64,000 bases of DNA from Paenibacillus sp. FSL R7-0273 (lineage in GTDB: Bacteria > Bacillota > Bacilli > Paenibacillales > Paenibacillaceae), in assembly GCF_000758625.1 (NCBI RefSeq), contig NZ_CP009283.1, positions 1,623,501 through 1,687,500 on the forward strand. Direction: 5' to 3'. The translations under genes and the position numbers were made by a program. The notes beneath the pieces were generated by a model. The model saw nothing but the letters and a program-made list of their open reading frames with translations. It did not search any database and had not been told where the DNA came from. Below, one piece after another: positions 1-8,732 of the stretch. How positions within the stretch are numbered: position 1 is the stretch's first letter; every line of letters begins with the position of its first letter.

Positions 1-1
1 T

Positions 2-382
2 GCTATCGAGATTGATGCCAAGGAACATTACAATGCGATCTCAAGGCGCAGCAAGAATCCAAAGGCTATAACGGAGTGTAAAGTCGTCAATAACTCCGGT
101 GCAAGCGAGATAAGAATCACCTTGGAGAGTGAGGCAGTCCTCAACACTCCCAACCGAGCCTTAAAGGTTTTCAGCAGTTACTTGGCGAACGGGGCTTTGT
201 CGGACTTAGTGCGGTATAACTCCCTCTTTCGAGGGAGTGCAGAAGAGGTTGAAATAAATAGTCATGAAGAGGAAATTTCCGATGAAGCCTTATTGAACAT
301 GTTGATTCGTTGTGTGCTGAAAAAGTCAAAAGAGGATCGCGATTTATTGGAATCGGTAAAAGCAGTAGTAAAGAGCCAGTAA
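2..382 (+). CDS. Unrecognised protein, 5' end outside the window
   Basis: The frame is open from base 2, so the gene starts before the window; 126 codons are visible. An internal TTG at 122 is a possible start but has no convincing ribosome site, and the upstream codons read as normal protein (AIEIDAKEHYNAISRR). The product is small, charged and soluble, with an acidic middle and a helical basic/acidic C-terminus (KKSKEDRDLLESVKAVVKSQ). No motif or family is recognised. It is followed at 439 and 725 by other small genes in the same direction, as in a phage-like or plasmid-like accessory strip. The frame is certain enough; the function is unknown. Confidence 0.6.
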   Translation, partial: AIEIDAKEHYNAISRRSKNPKAITECKVVNNSGASEIRITLESEAVLNTPNRALKVFSSYLANGALSDLVRYNSLFRGSAEEVEINSHEEEISDEALLNMLIRCVLKKSKEDRDLLESVKAVVKSQ

Positions 383-438
383 CAAGGCTAAACTCGCTGT
401 AGCTGTAGCACTTTTCCTCCTAGAGAGGGGTATAAGAT

Positions 439-705
439 ATGCTCTTGAGTCATATTTTTGAGGTTTGCGGCAAGGAAGAAATATTAACTCCCAACCAAGC
501 TTTCGACCAAGGATGGGACTACCCTCCGAGAATGGGAAAGTTCCAGACCGTATCTCCGCGCACTTGCGGAAGCTGTGGGGTTACCGGAACCCTATGGTGG
601 TCTATAACTATTGAGGGTAAGCAGATCGCTGATCTCTCGGAGCGGCAGCTTGCAACGCTGAATCGTATCTTGAACGAGCCAGACTCTATTGCAGTTCCTA
701 ATTGA
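439..705 (+). CDS. Small hypothetical protein with a CxxC pair
   Basis: An 88-residue product. A GAGAGGGG ribosome site lies about 9 bases before the ATG. A CGSC pair sits near residue 43, followed by a glycine and aromatic-rich stretch (GVTGTLWWS), then a helical C-terminus (DLSERQLATLNRILNE). The CxxC could bind metal or form a disulfide, but a second pair is not visible, so a zinc ribbon is not supported. The context is a run of small same-strand genes of unknown role. I do not recognise the family. Confidence 0.55.
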   Translation: MLLSHIFEVCGKEEILTPNQAFDQGWDYPPRMGKFQTVSPRTCGSCGVTGTLWWSITIEGKQIADLSERQLATLNRILNEPDSIAVPN

Positions 706-724
706 CCGAAGGAGATGATTATCC

Positions 725-1099
725 ATGTTCACAAATGGGCAACTCGATGACTCTTTTTAATCTGCATCATCTGTTGTATTTAGAGGCGAGGGGTTTGACA
801 CGTTTGTATTCAGAAAAGGATTTGAAGAAGAAACATCTCTCACGGATGATGAGAAAAATCAGATACTCTCCTATTTAGAGAAAAAAGTGAGCAGGAGTGA
901 TACTCTGTTCATTAAGGCAAAGGAATGTATTGATCAGAGTGAGATGTCGAGTGACTATTTTCATAACTATCCAAGGAAGTTTCGCGGCGCTTATCGTCCT
1001 GTCGTAATGCAGTTCCTCGCAGGTTTGATGATTAACTCACTCGACAAGACTATCAATCCCTCTTGTTCTTCATCGCAGGTCATCGTTAACAACTCATAA
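725..1099 (+). pseudogene. Small hypothetical gene broken by an in-frame TAA
   Basis: A good ribosome site (GAAGGAG) precedes ATG 725, but the 12th codon is TAA at 758-760. The same frame then stays open without another stop to 1099, reading SASSVVFRGEGFDTF and onward, for about 124 codons in all. The simplest reading is a gene of that length with a nonsense mutation. A shorter version from the GTG at 887 (70 residues) would lack a clear ribosome site. The C-terminal half is unrecognised. An alternative is two unrelated tiny reading frames. Confidence 0.45.
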
Positions 1100-1232
1100 G
1101 AGTAATCGATCAACTGCTGATACCCCCAGCATTTTTTCTTCATTATGGGGTTGTTGAGACCGTCGACTCGACTTGTGAACCTCGCTAAAGTACGGTAACA
1201 TCGTACAAACTATTAAGCGAGATGAAGGTAGA

Positions 1233-1547
1233 ATGTCGCAAGACTACTGGTCAGAGTCGTTCAAGAAACTAATCGATCAGCGCTTTAATGAACTTGCGAG
1301 AGCTGCTTCATTGGTAGATGAGGTAAGTTCCTTACGGGAGAAGCAGGCAGAAATCGAAGCGGGTTTGAAGCGCGATCTTAGTCCCGAAGCCTTTCGCAGT
1401 ATCTTAGAATGGGAAGATATAGTTAATTACCGGAACACCGTTGAAAGAGAATGGCTGTATCTAGCAGGGGTCAAAGATGGGGTTCGCCTGTATAAGCATC
1501 TTCTCGATATTATGGGAGGTGCTGAAATTCCGCCGCGACAATCGTAA
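1233..1547 (+). CDS. Small helical hypothetical protein
   Basis: A 104-residue, mostly helical, charged protein. The start ATG 1233 follows a purine-rich site (GAGATGAAGGTAGA). Residues 18-50 could form a short coiled coil (ELARAASLVDEVSSLREKQA). No catalytic or binding motif is seen. A rho-independent terminator at 1580-1620 closes the unit. It shares direction and small size with the genes before it, which suggests a common accessory origin. Family not recognised. Confidence 0.55.
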   Translation: MSQDYWSESFKKLIDQRFNELARAASLVDEVSSLREKQAEIEAGLKRDLSPEAFRSILEWEDIVNYRNTVEREWLYLAGVKDGVRLYKHLLDIMGGAEIPPRQS

Positions 1548-1579
1548 CCATAGTCGCTGGTTCATCAAGTCCATCCATT

Positions 1580-1620
1580 AAGCACCAAGCTCCTATGAAT
1601 TGGGATTTTGGTGCTTTTGT
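1580..1620 (+). terminator. Rho-independent terminator
   Basis: Inverted repeat AAGCACCAA / TTGGTGCTT with a run of T after the second arm. It lies just after the gene ending at 1547. Confidence 0.6.
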
Positions 1621-1773
1621 TGTCCAAGGCAGGACACGAGGTGTGATCTGTAAGGGTCATCCCGGCTTTGAATACCCGACCTGCCTTGTTCTACCCACTC
1701 ATCCCACTTGTCCGATCAACAGAGACCAAGTAAGATGGAAGATGTATACAAAAATGTCGAGGGGTGACGACTA

Positions 1774-2697
1774 TTGGCTCCAAGCAAGAAACAGGGAAAT
1801 CGTCTTGAAACAAATTATACTGAAGATGTTGTAGGTTTTGCACTCGATTCATTTCTTTCTATTGCAAACTTTCCGAGATTAAATGTGACTATCGAGCCGT
1901 TTTCAAAAGGTGAGGAGCGCTGGCTTGGAGCGGATGCAAGAATTGTCAATGAAATTAGTGGATTCAAACCGTTTTATATGCAATTTAAGAAGCCATCGGC
2001 ATATCCTGATTTTAGTACTTCGAGTATTGTAAAGCATCGTAAATCTTTATCACTTGATATAAGTCCCTACTCGTTGTTCTTTAAGTTGCGTGAAAAAGAT
2101 AAGGATCATGCAGACTTTCAGCATAATGTACTCTACAGGTGGCGTAACCGGTTAAAGAAGTACGCCAATAGTGATGCGGTCTATGTCTGTCCAATATTTT
2201 TAGATCGTTCGGCATATCGATTCCATCTTCACCAATCGGCACTTATAGGATGGTGGGGCATTCGTGGAGTAACCATTGAAGATTATGGGAAACAACTTCG
2301 GTTCGCAGATGTTCCCTTCTTAGCAGAACACGTTTGTATTCCACCCCATACTTTAGTAACAAACGCCAAACACAGATATAGCTTTACTGAAAATGGGACT
2401 GATTTATGCTTTCATTCTCCAACTTCTTTACCAGATGGGATAACTCAGTTCGGATCTTGGTTTGATTCATTGTCAGGGGACATTGCTTCAGGTGATTTCT
2501 TGGTTAGAGTCGAAAATGCTAAAGATAGATTGAAGCAATTAATTGCTGGTGACGGGTATGAGGAAGATGTAATCCCCTATCCAGAGGGGTTATTTGAAAT
2601 AGAAGATGGTATGGCGGCTTGGTCGGAATGGGGTCGATTTTTAAGAGAAACCTATTCTATTCACCAGTATTTCTTCATAGTCTGGAATGAGCGATAG
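1774..2697 (+). CDS. Hypothetical protein, possible PD-(D/E)XK-type nuclease fold
   Basis: A 307-residue soluble protein. The start chosen is TTG 1774, with GAGGGGTGA about 7 bases upstream. Around residues 46-74 the sequence reads EERWLGADARI and then FYMQFKK, a Glu, an Asp and a Q-x-K on what look like adjacent beta strands. That arrangement resembles the core of PD-(D/E)XK nucleases (acidic residue, then Q/E-x-K), but it is a weak match and the second acidic residue is not certain. The rest is mixed, with aromatic-rich segments (SALIGWWGIRG) and an acidic C-terminal third. It stands alone, closed by a strong terminator and followed at once by a group II intron. A restriction or defence role would be speculation. 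Confidence 0.6.
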   Translation: MAPSKKQGNRLETNYTEDVVGFALDSFLSIANFPRLNVTIEPFSKGEERWLGADARIVNEISGFKPFYMQFKKPSAYPDFSTSSIVKHRKSLSLDISPYSLFFKLREKDKDHADFQHNVLYRWRNRLKKYANSDAVYVCPIFLDRSAYRFHLHQSALIGWWGIRGVTIEDYGKQLRFADVPFLAEHVCIPPHTLVTNAKHRYSFTENGTDLCFHSPTSLPDGITQFGSWFDSLSGDIASGDFLVRVENAKDRLKQLIAGDGYEEDVIPYPEGLFEIEDGMAAWSEWGRFLRETYSIHQYFFIVWNER

Positions 2698-2706
2698 ATT
2701 TTGGTC

Positions 2707-2745
2707 AACAAAGAGATGATGTCCATTGGGCATCATCTCTTTGTT
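2707..2745 (+). terminator. Strong terminator hairpin, intron insertion point
   Basis: Perfect 15-base inverted repeat (AACAAAGAGATGATG / CATCATCTCTTTGTT) with a 9-base loop, 10 bases after the stop codon at 2697. The group II intron starts 5 bases after the hairpin. Confidence 0.85.
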
Positions 2746-2749
2746 ATTG

Positions 2750-4103
2750 GTGCGCCCAGCATGGGCGCTATCTGTAGGGTTGAAGTCCCGAATGGTGAAG
2801 GCAGTAGTAGCCATAGCTTAAGGCAAGGGTGTCCACCGTGAGGTGGAATCTGAAGGAAGCCGGCGGCAAATCTCCGGTCTGAGGAACACGAACTTCATAC
2901 AAGGCTAGCGTAAGTTGGATGAGGCTGCCAAACAAGCCAAAGTCCATACTGCCGAAGGCGTACGAGAGTAAATGGAGCAGATAGATGGAGAGGAAGATAG
3001 CGCTCTTACCTGGGGAGATCTGTACGAAAGGCGGAGAAAGCTCCGTAACCTTGCCCGTGAGGACAAGCTGAACGTGCAGAAGTTAGCAGAGGCCATACTA
3101 CGCAGGTTGTTGCAACAGCTTGCGGAAGGGCTGAACATGGAATAGGAACGAGGAAACTTGGCGTTCGGGGATGAACGATGAAAGCAGACAATCCGAAAGG
3201 ACTTATCCGGGGAAAGTAGCGGTGAATACGCGAGGGTACCCGGAAGGGCGGAGTTCATCAGCGGCACAAAGAGAAAGAATCGTTCACGCAAGGGAGTGTA
3301 TCGAAGGATGATGGAGGAAATGCTGTCACGAGAAAATATGCGGTCGGCGTTAGCAAGAGTCGAGGCGAATAAAGGAAGCCAAGGCGTAGATGGCATGTCG
3401 TTAAAAGACTTACGCAGACACCTCGTACAAAACTAGCCAAGCCTTCGCGAAAGCATAAAGAATGGAACCTATGAACCGAGTCCAGTCCGGCGGGTCGAAA
3501 TCCCGAAACCGAACGGTGGAACCCGGCGATTAGGCATACCAACGGTGAGAGACCGCCTCATCAAACAGGCGATGGCGCAAGTATTGACGCCCTTATTTGA
3601 CTCGACGTTCTCCGAACATAGCTATGGATTCCGCCCGCAAAGGCGAGGCCATGATGCGGTGAGGAAGGCGCGCGGCTACCTGCAAGAGGGACATCGCATT
3701 GTCATCGACATCGATATGGAGAAATTCTTTGACCGTATTCATCATGACCGTTTAATGGCAAAACTAGCGGAACGAGTGACAGATAAAACCGTGCTGAAGC
3801 TCGTACGTCGTTACCTGCAAGCGGGAGAGATGGAAGGCGGTTTGATCCAGGCGACAACAGAAGGAACCATGCAAGGAGGCCCACTCAGTCCGCTATTATC
3901 GAACATCGTGTTGGACGAATTGGATAAAGAGTTGGAGAAGAGGAACCTTCGTTTCGTAAGATATGCCGATGATTGTAACATCTACGTGAAAACGTGGAAA
4001 GCAGGGTATCGCGTGATGGAGTCCATCACCGCATTTATCGAAGGGAAGCTGAAACTGAAAGTCAACCGGGAGAAAAGAGCGGTAGACCGGCCATGGAAAC
4101 GCA
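2750..4103 (+). mobile_element. Group II intron, 3' end lost
   Basis: The sequence starts with the typical intron 5' end GTGCGCCCAGCATGGGC, followed by domain I-like sequence (GAAGGCAGTAGTAGCC, TAAGGCAAGGGTGTCC, GAAGGAAGCCGG). It then enters a reverse-transcriptase reading frame in the same direction. The element stops abruptly at 4103, where an IS66-type inverted repeat begins. The end of the reverse transcriptase, its maturase domain and RNA domains V and VI are therefore missing, and it can no longer splice or move. It lies directly behind a terminator hairpin, the preferred target of group IIC introns, though I cannot assign the class from sequence alone. Confidence 0.85.
3308..4103 (+). 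pseudogene. ltrA: Group II intron reverse transcriptase, nonsense and truncated
   Basis: From ATG 3308 the frame gives typical RT N-terminal sequence (ALARVEANKGSQGVDG). It then meets TAG at 3434-3436, where the family normally has Trp (N-W-P-S-L), so this is a single G-to-A nonsense change. The same frame continues with RT blocks: RRLGIPTVRDRLIKQAM, SYGFRPQRRGHDAV, IDIDMEKFFDRIHHDRL, the GGPLSPLLSNI block, and the catalytic FVRYADD with the family YADD box. It ends at VDRPWKRS, where the next element has inserted; the last residues of the open frame belong to the IS. Function would be multi-step intron splicing and reverse transcription, now lost. Confidence 0.9.
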
Positions 4104-4752
4104 GTAAGAGTCAAAAAGTCCCCAGCTACTCGGGCCAGCAAAAACGTGAGATACTGAGCACAATTCCGATGTAGGAGGTCGTCTCATGGAAAAGAAGCAA
4201 CAGCGTCAAGCATTGTCGGAACGGGTTGCGGCGTACGAGGCAAGCGGTCAAACCATGGCGGCATGGTCTGCGAAAGAAGGATTGACAATCCATCGCCTGG
4301 CTCGCTATGCAAGAAACGCAGATGCTACCCAAGAGCAAGACCGGCGAAGCCATCCGGTATTGCCTCAACCAGTGGAAGAAGTTAACCGCTTTTCTGGAAG
4401 ACGGCCGCTTGGAGATCGATAACAACCGCAGCGAACGTTCGATCAAGCCGGTTGTTATCGGCAGAAAAAACTGGATGTTTGTAAACACGCCGCGAGGAGC
4501 CAAGGCGAGTGCGGTCATCTACAGTATCGTCGAGACGGCCAAGGCAAATGGATTGAACCCGTTTGCGTATTTGACTTATCTCTTCGAACAACTGCCGCAA
4601 CTCAGCGATCCGGCCGACCTTGCAGTGATGAAGCCCATTTTCCCCTGGTCAACCACTTTGCCCGCCAACTGTCGCATGCCGGCAAAGTAGCCGTATCTCT
4701 ATACTAGCACAGCCCTCGGCCTTTCCACAGGTGGGGGCTATTTGACGCTTAC
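4104..4752 (+). mobile_element. Internally deleted IS66-family element with both inverted repeats
   Basis: The left end GTAAGAGTCAAAAAGTCCCC (4104-4123) and the inverted right end GTAAGCGTCAAATAGCCCCC (read from 4752 back to 4733) agree at 17 of 20 bases and carry the IS66-type GTAAG terminus. The element is 649 bases, against roughly 2.5 kb for an intact member. It retains only the start of TnpA and the end of TnpC. Flanking octamers (4096-4103 and 4753-4760) do not match, so no target duplication remains, which suggests a later deletion or rearrangement at one side. Confidence 0.85.
4186..4690 (+). pseudogene. IS66 TnpA start joined to TnpC end
   Basis: ATG 4186 (ribosome site GTAGGAGG) opens an IS66 TnpA-like protein (QRQALSERVAAYEASGQT, AWSAKEGLTIHRL). 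After about 45 codons the similarity jumps, out of frame, to the C-terminal catalytic end of the IS66 TnpC transposase. That part runs from about 4322 to 4690 and includes LPKSKTGEAIRYCLNQW, the final catalytic Glu in LEIDNNRSERSIKP, and AYLTYLFEQLPQL. The whole of TnpB and most of TnpC are missing. It encodes no active transposase. With both end repeats intact, it could in principle still be moved by a transposase supplied elsewhere. Confidence 0.8.
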
Positions 4753-4813
4753 GTATTGCGATATCTTTTCAACCAGAAGTCAAAATTGTATCACATGATG
4801 TATTTCTTTAATT

Positions 4814-5923
4814 TCATCCCTCGCGGGAGTAAGTATATTCTTGAAATAAAACGAGAGGCTGTTTGTTCTCACGCTGCCTCTTTAACGTACATTCCTGCAG
4901 TGGTAATATTAAGTTTCTCAGCTTTCGCAGCTTAAAATCGGCAGGTAAGCCTTGATGTAACTGGGCAAAGCGGAAATCCACTGTTGGAGTTGACGCTGAA
5001 TGAGCACAGAAAGCTTTTTGCCTCCTTTTGGAAGCGATCTCGTCGATCAATTGTGCAATTGTTGGAAGGCGAGCGCCCAATCCGGGGTGCCAACTTCGTC
5101 GCAGAGCAAATAAAACAAAATGCCAAATGAGCGCGAATCCGTGCTCTGCCGGTGTTTCCAGGCAAGCAGGATATAACGCGAAAACACGACGGTGGTGTGG
5201 CTTACAAGTAAATCGTACGAGCGGCCTTGAAACTCTTTTTGCAGACGCAATAGCGATTTCGCGCACTTAAAGAATACCTCTTGTGAATGCGCATCTGGTA
5301 GACCCGGATGATCTCCTGAGCGGTAAGACTCAGGTCAGTCGAAAAGATAGCCAGCCATTAGTTTTTCTTGGAACGATGACGAACAAACAAGGTATTCACC
5401 GGGATTCCCGGAGCGAGCTGTGTGTGGGTCAGGTGAAGAATGTTGCGGTTCTTTTCCTCTACACGCGGTGCAGTTTCATACAGTTCCTTAAGGCTGAGCC
5501 GCTTTCCGTTCACGAGATAGCGTTTGTTATCGTTTTTCACCATGCTGATGACATGCAGCTTACGCCGAAGCACTTCCGCAATCAGCGGCGCATGCGTGAA
5601 CCAACTGTCCATCAGGACGTATGAGGCCGATAGACCGGCTGTTATCGCGCGATCGTCTCGCCGCTGAGCAAGAATAAAAATCGCCGCCACGCAAAGCTGC
5701 TGTGATTCAGGAACCGATACACTGCATCCTTGGCGGGAAACATTTCAGCTTTGTTGCTTTCCAGCAGCCGAAACCAGTTTTTCTGATGAAAGAGCAATAG
5801 GAACACAAGACGGAATAAGTAGGCGCAGGTAAACCCGAATTTCTTCTTGAAACTCGCGTCACGCAAGTGTTTAAGCACATTCAGGTCCGGCAGTTGATCA
5901 AGTGACCCTTGTTGATCTATCAT
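4814..5923 (-). pseudogene. IS4-type transposase, several frameshifts
   Basis: Read on the minus strand, the N-terminal part (5923-5642) has KHLRDASFKKKFGFTCAY and FRLLESNKAEMFPAKDAV. The middle part (5690-5358) has the conserved VLMDSWFTHAPLIAEVL and MVKNDNKRYLVNGKRLSL, with the first catalytic Asp in LMDSWF. The C-terminal part (about 5266-4814, two frames) has LQKEFQGRSYDLLVSH and STDSRSFGILFYLLCDE. At least three reading-frame breaks and a stop after RHRSKKN separate the pieces. This is a dead IS4-family DDE transposase. Boundaries of the element are not certain; the left side may abut the IS66 relic. Confidence 0.8.
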
Positions 5924-5924
5924 A

Positions 5925-5995
5925 GAAAAGACACCTCTTCTGTGTGGTAGTGTTTCTACGACACTCTCACTTTACCAGACGAAGAGGTGTTTTTC
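5925..5995. repeat. Inverted repeat upstream of the IS4 transposase relic
   Basis: ACACCTCTTC (5931-5940) and GAAGAGGTGT (5981-5990) form an inverted repeat just before the transposase start, flanked outside by A-rich and T-rich sequence. It may be the IS end region or a terminator that shields the transposase from outside transcription. Confidence 0.5.
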
Positions 5996-6137
5996 TATTT
6001 TCGTCAATACGACAACTCAATTGACCTCAAACCTATGCTACACGTGCTGTAGAGCTGATTCTGGCTCTGCGAAAGTTGAGTAAGTTTAAACTAATGATTA
6101 AAAATTTGCTTGATAATTTTAAGTGTACCAACGAGGC

Positions 6138-8732
6138 CTAACGTTTATCATTTGAAAAAAGCTCATCCTTTGCTCCTTCAAGTGATAGACGAATGAGAAC
6201 CTCTATCTGCTCACGATCATCGCAAATTCCTTTCAATAATTGAATCATTCTGATCTTTCGCTCGGATGTCATCGGTATAGAGAAATACAACCGCCTTCCA
6301 CCCCTGACTTTGTAAATCTCCTCATAGCGAGTTGTATGATTGGTGACAAATGTAAGGTGTGACAGTTCGTATAAAATTTTGCTGAAGTAGCTTTTGAAAC
6401 GATCTGTGATTAAAGTGAGATCATCGTCCGCAAGGGAGTTGATTTGAAGCTCGAACAGTTGATTTTCATTGTTTTTTGACATGATCCCTCTATTGAATAT
6501 GGCAGCGAAATCAAAGCCGGGTGTTATATCATAGCTAGTGCCATTATATTGACCGGGCCGATCTTCCTTTAATTCTGCCAATGCCCTATCAATTGTATTC
6601 CAACGCAGATCCAGGTTGTTTTTGCCGAAAAGTTCTTTCTCGTAATGGTAATATTCATTGAGAATATTGTGAATAACCTTTTGCAGGTAGTTCATTTTAA
6701 AATTGAGGGTAACGTTCTTTTGTACCAGTTCTACTGCTTTAGCCGTGATTGCTGCAACAGTTTTAATCTGGTGCAATAGCTTCTCCTGTACATGTACGAG
6801 AGATAACGAATTGTTTCCGATCATAGATGTGAGATTATCCAACTTGTCAATAAGTAAAACGCGATTTTTTACAGAATTGTAATTAATTTTAATGGCAGTG
6901 TTGATTGGCTCCTCTACATAACGCTCCCGAATGTTTTCTAGTATTTCATCCAAATTATTGGTTATTAAATAAGCCAGAATATGATTCTGATCAGTTTTGT
7001 CGAGATTGCTAAATACAGAGGGGAGATCGCCAAAAGCATCCTCAATTTCTTGTTTTGCCTTATCAGATAAGCTTAGTTGTTTATAGTCCACGTCGTGGCT
7101 CATCGGCTCAAGATACTCTTTTTTTGCAATATCCAGTGCCAATTCATCAGCATGGCCTCCGAGTATGAAAGTTTTTTCGAAATACCCACTATGCGTTATA
7201 TTTTCCATCACAAATTGTAGTTGATCTTGCTTTTCAGTTAAGTTTACATTTAGAAAAATAAGATCAGGATTATATATATTGATGTAATTAAGTGTTCGGT
7301 TTCCAAGTTTAATCGGTGTAATGTTATCACCATGATCCAAACCAATTGTGTCAACCATCTTAATGTTAATGCCTAATTTTTCAAAGCGGTCATTATAGGG
7401 CAACCAAACTTCCATTTTCTCAACCAGAGGAGAGAGAAACATCTCGTCCTTTTTGACTTGTTTCGCATTGGCATAAAACGATTTTAGCCTTCGAGAAGTT
7501 TCTCCGCGAATCTGTCGGTTTTCGTTAATGCCGAGTGACTTTGAGGGTAATTGAAACTTTATAAAGCTTTCCTGCTCATTCGGATGGATAATACGATCAT
7601 ATATCATCTTTATTTCGTCAAGTGACGCTTTGCCATTGTTTAGTAGCAGTTGTCCGGTTGTCCAAGGAAGGGAAGTCGTGACTGCACGGATAATCTCGTT
7701 AAATAGTAACAGTTCTATTGAATCTAGAACAGGATGCTCTTGCAAAATTTGATTTGACTCCATGATTAACTCGTCGAGTAAATCATCTTTATCCTTTATC
7801 AATAGATACATTTCCCTGATCGTTTTGATTTTATTATTTAGAATAGAAGTTTCGTCGATAAATAACTCACTCTGTTTCTTTAGTCTGATTTTCTCAATTT
7901 GAATTAGCAATGAATACAACATTTCTAGGAGCTCGTTGAATACAGGTTTTTCGAAATCAATTTTCCCTAAAAGCAATTCGAGATTAAATATACGATCCTC
8001 ATCATTAGTGAAAGCGGGGAAGCATTCGGAAACCATTTTAACCCAATCGATTTCTTCTATTGAATTAACAATTATCGCTTCAAACACAGCTCTATTACAT
8101 CTTTGAACAAAGCTAACCACGTTTCCATGTATAAGTTCCGAAACTTTTTTGGCAGTTTTAAATGTAGGTCTGACCGAGAACACATCATGGTCAATAATGC
8201 CTGGTAGTCGCTTAATAACCAACGGATCTGTAACTAAATGATATTCATTTTCAAAAGTTGACGTCTCTCTAATTCCTACAATAATTTCGAAAATTGTCCA
8301 ATATTCCTTAGCTGTAAAGGATTTGATACCAGCGGACTTTCCAGACGAACTCTTGCCAATATTCAAAATGACGATCTCATTACCAAGAATGGTCTGTAGT
8401 ACTTGATACGAAATTTCGTTCGGATACTGTTCTGCAAATTGATAAGCTTCATAAAGATCAAGCGCAAGCTTCAAGGCATCTAAACTATAGATAGATTTCA
8501 ACCCTTTTTCGGCAAAAAATTTCATGTATTTGATCTTGGTGATAGAGTAGTTCCTAGAGATCATCTCCAAAACTTCCTCTACAATTTTGTGCAGTCTTCC
8601 AAGTTCAATATTTCTGTCAGGTGACTTTTTGAAAAATTTTCCTGATACCTTTAATTTCCCGAGTATTTTTGGTTTTCCGCTGTCGTTCACAATCGAAAGA
8701 CTAGGTTCAAAAAGTTCATTCAATCTCAACAT
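6138..8732 (-). CDS. Large P-loop (GTPase-like) protein with a long insert
   Basis: An 864-residue AT-rich gene with a strong AAGGAGG site 4 bases before ATG. A Walker A/G1 motif, GKSSSGKS, is at residues 126-133. A G3-like motif, MVDTIGLDHGD, is at about 459-469, followed by the hydrophobic strand PDLIFLNVNL and a G4-like FILGGHADEL near 523-531. About 330 mostly helical residues lie between G1 and G3, where ordinary GTPases have 30-60. The remainder is helical with a short basic C-terminus. This suggests a dynamin-like or otherwise enlarged GTPase acting as a mechanochemical or sensor protein, but the family is not recognised and it could be an ATPase. It stands alone among relics of mobile DNA and differs in base composition from the core genes, so acquisition by transfer and a defence role are plausible inferences only. 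Confidence 0.75.
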   Translation of the reverse strand: MLRLNELFEPSLSIVNDSGKPKILGKLKVSGKFFKKSPDRNIELGRLHKIVEEVLEMISRNYSITKIKYMKFFAEKGLKSIYSLDALKLALDLYEAYQFAEQYPNEISYQVLQTILGNEIVILNIGKSSSGKSAGIKSFTAKEYWTIFEIIVGIRETSTFENEYHLVTDPLVIKRLPGIIDHDVFSVRPTFKTAKKVSELIHGNVVSFVQRCNRAVFEAIIVNSIEEIDWVKMVSECFPAFTNDEDRIFNLELLLGKIDFEKPVFNELLEMLYSLLIQIEKIRLKKQSELFIDETSILNNKIKTIREMYLLIKDKDDLLDELIMESNQILQEHPVLDSIELLLFNEIIRAVTTSLPWTTGQLLLNNGKASLDEIKMIYDRIIHPNEQESFIKFQLPSKSLGINENRQIRGETSRRLKSFYANAKQVKKDEMFLSPLVEKMEVWLPYNDRFEKLGINIKMVDTIGLDHGDNITPIKLGNRTLNYINIYNPDLIFLNVNLTEKQDQLQFVMENITHSGYFEKTFILGGHADELALDIAKKEYLEPMSHDVDYKQLSLSDKAKQEIEDAFGDLPSVFSNLDKTDQNHILAYLITNNLDEILENIRERYVEEPINTAIKINYNSVKNRVLLIDKLDNLTSMIGNNSLSLVHVQEKLLHQIKTVAAITAKAVELVQKNVTLNFKMNYLQKVIHNILNEYYHYEKELFGKNNLDLRWNTIDRALAELKEDRPGQYNGTSYDITPGFDFAAIFNRGIMSKNNENQLFELQINSLADDDLTLITDRFKSYFSKILYELSHLTFVTNHTTRYEEIYKVRGGRRLYFSIPMTSERKIRMIQLLKGICDDREQIEVLIRLSLEGAKDELFSNDKR

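Noticed and set aside
1595..1834. A 79-codon frame overlapping the terminator and the start of the 307-residue gene
   Set aside because: It begins inside the terminator hairpin, has no ribosome site and overlaps the better-supported TTG start at 1774.
2905..3542. Minus-strand frames of 94-163 codons over the intron
   Set aside because: They lie opposite the intron RNA and RT frame, have Ser/Arg-rich shadow composition and no ribosome sites.
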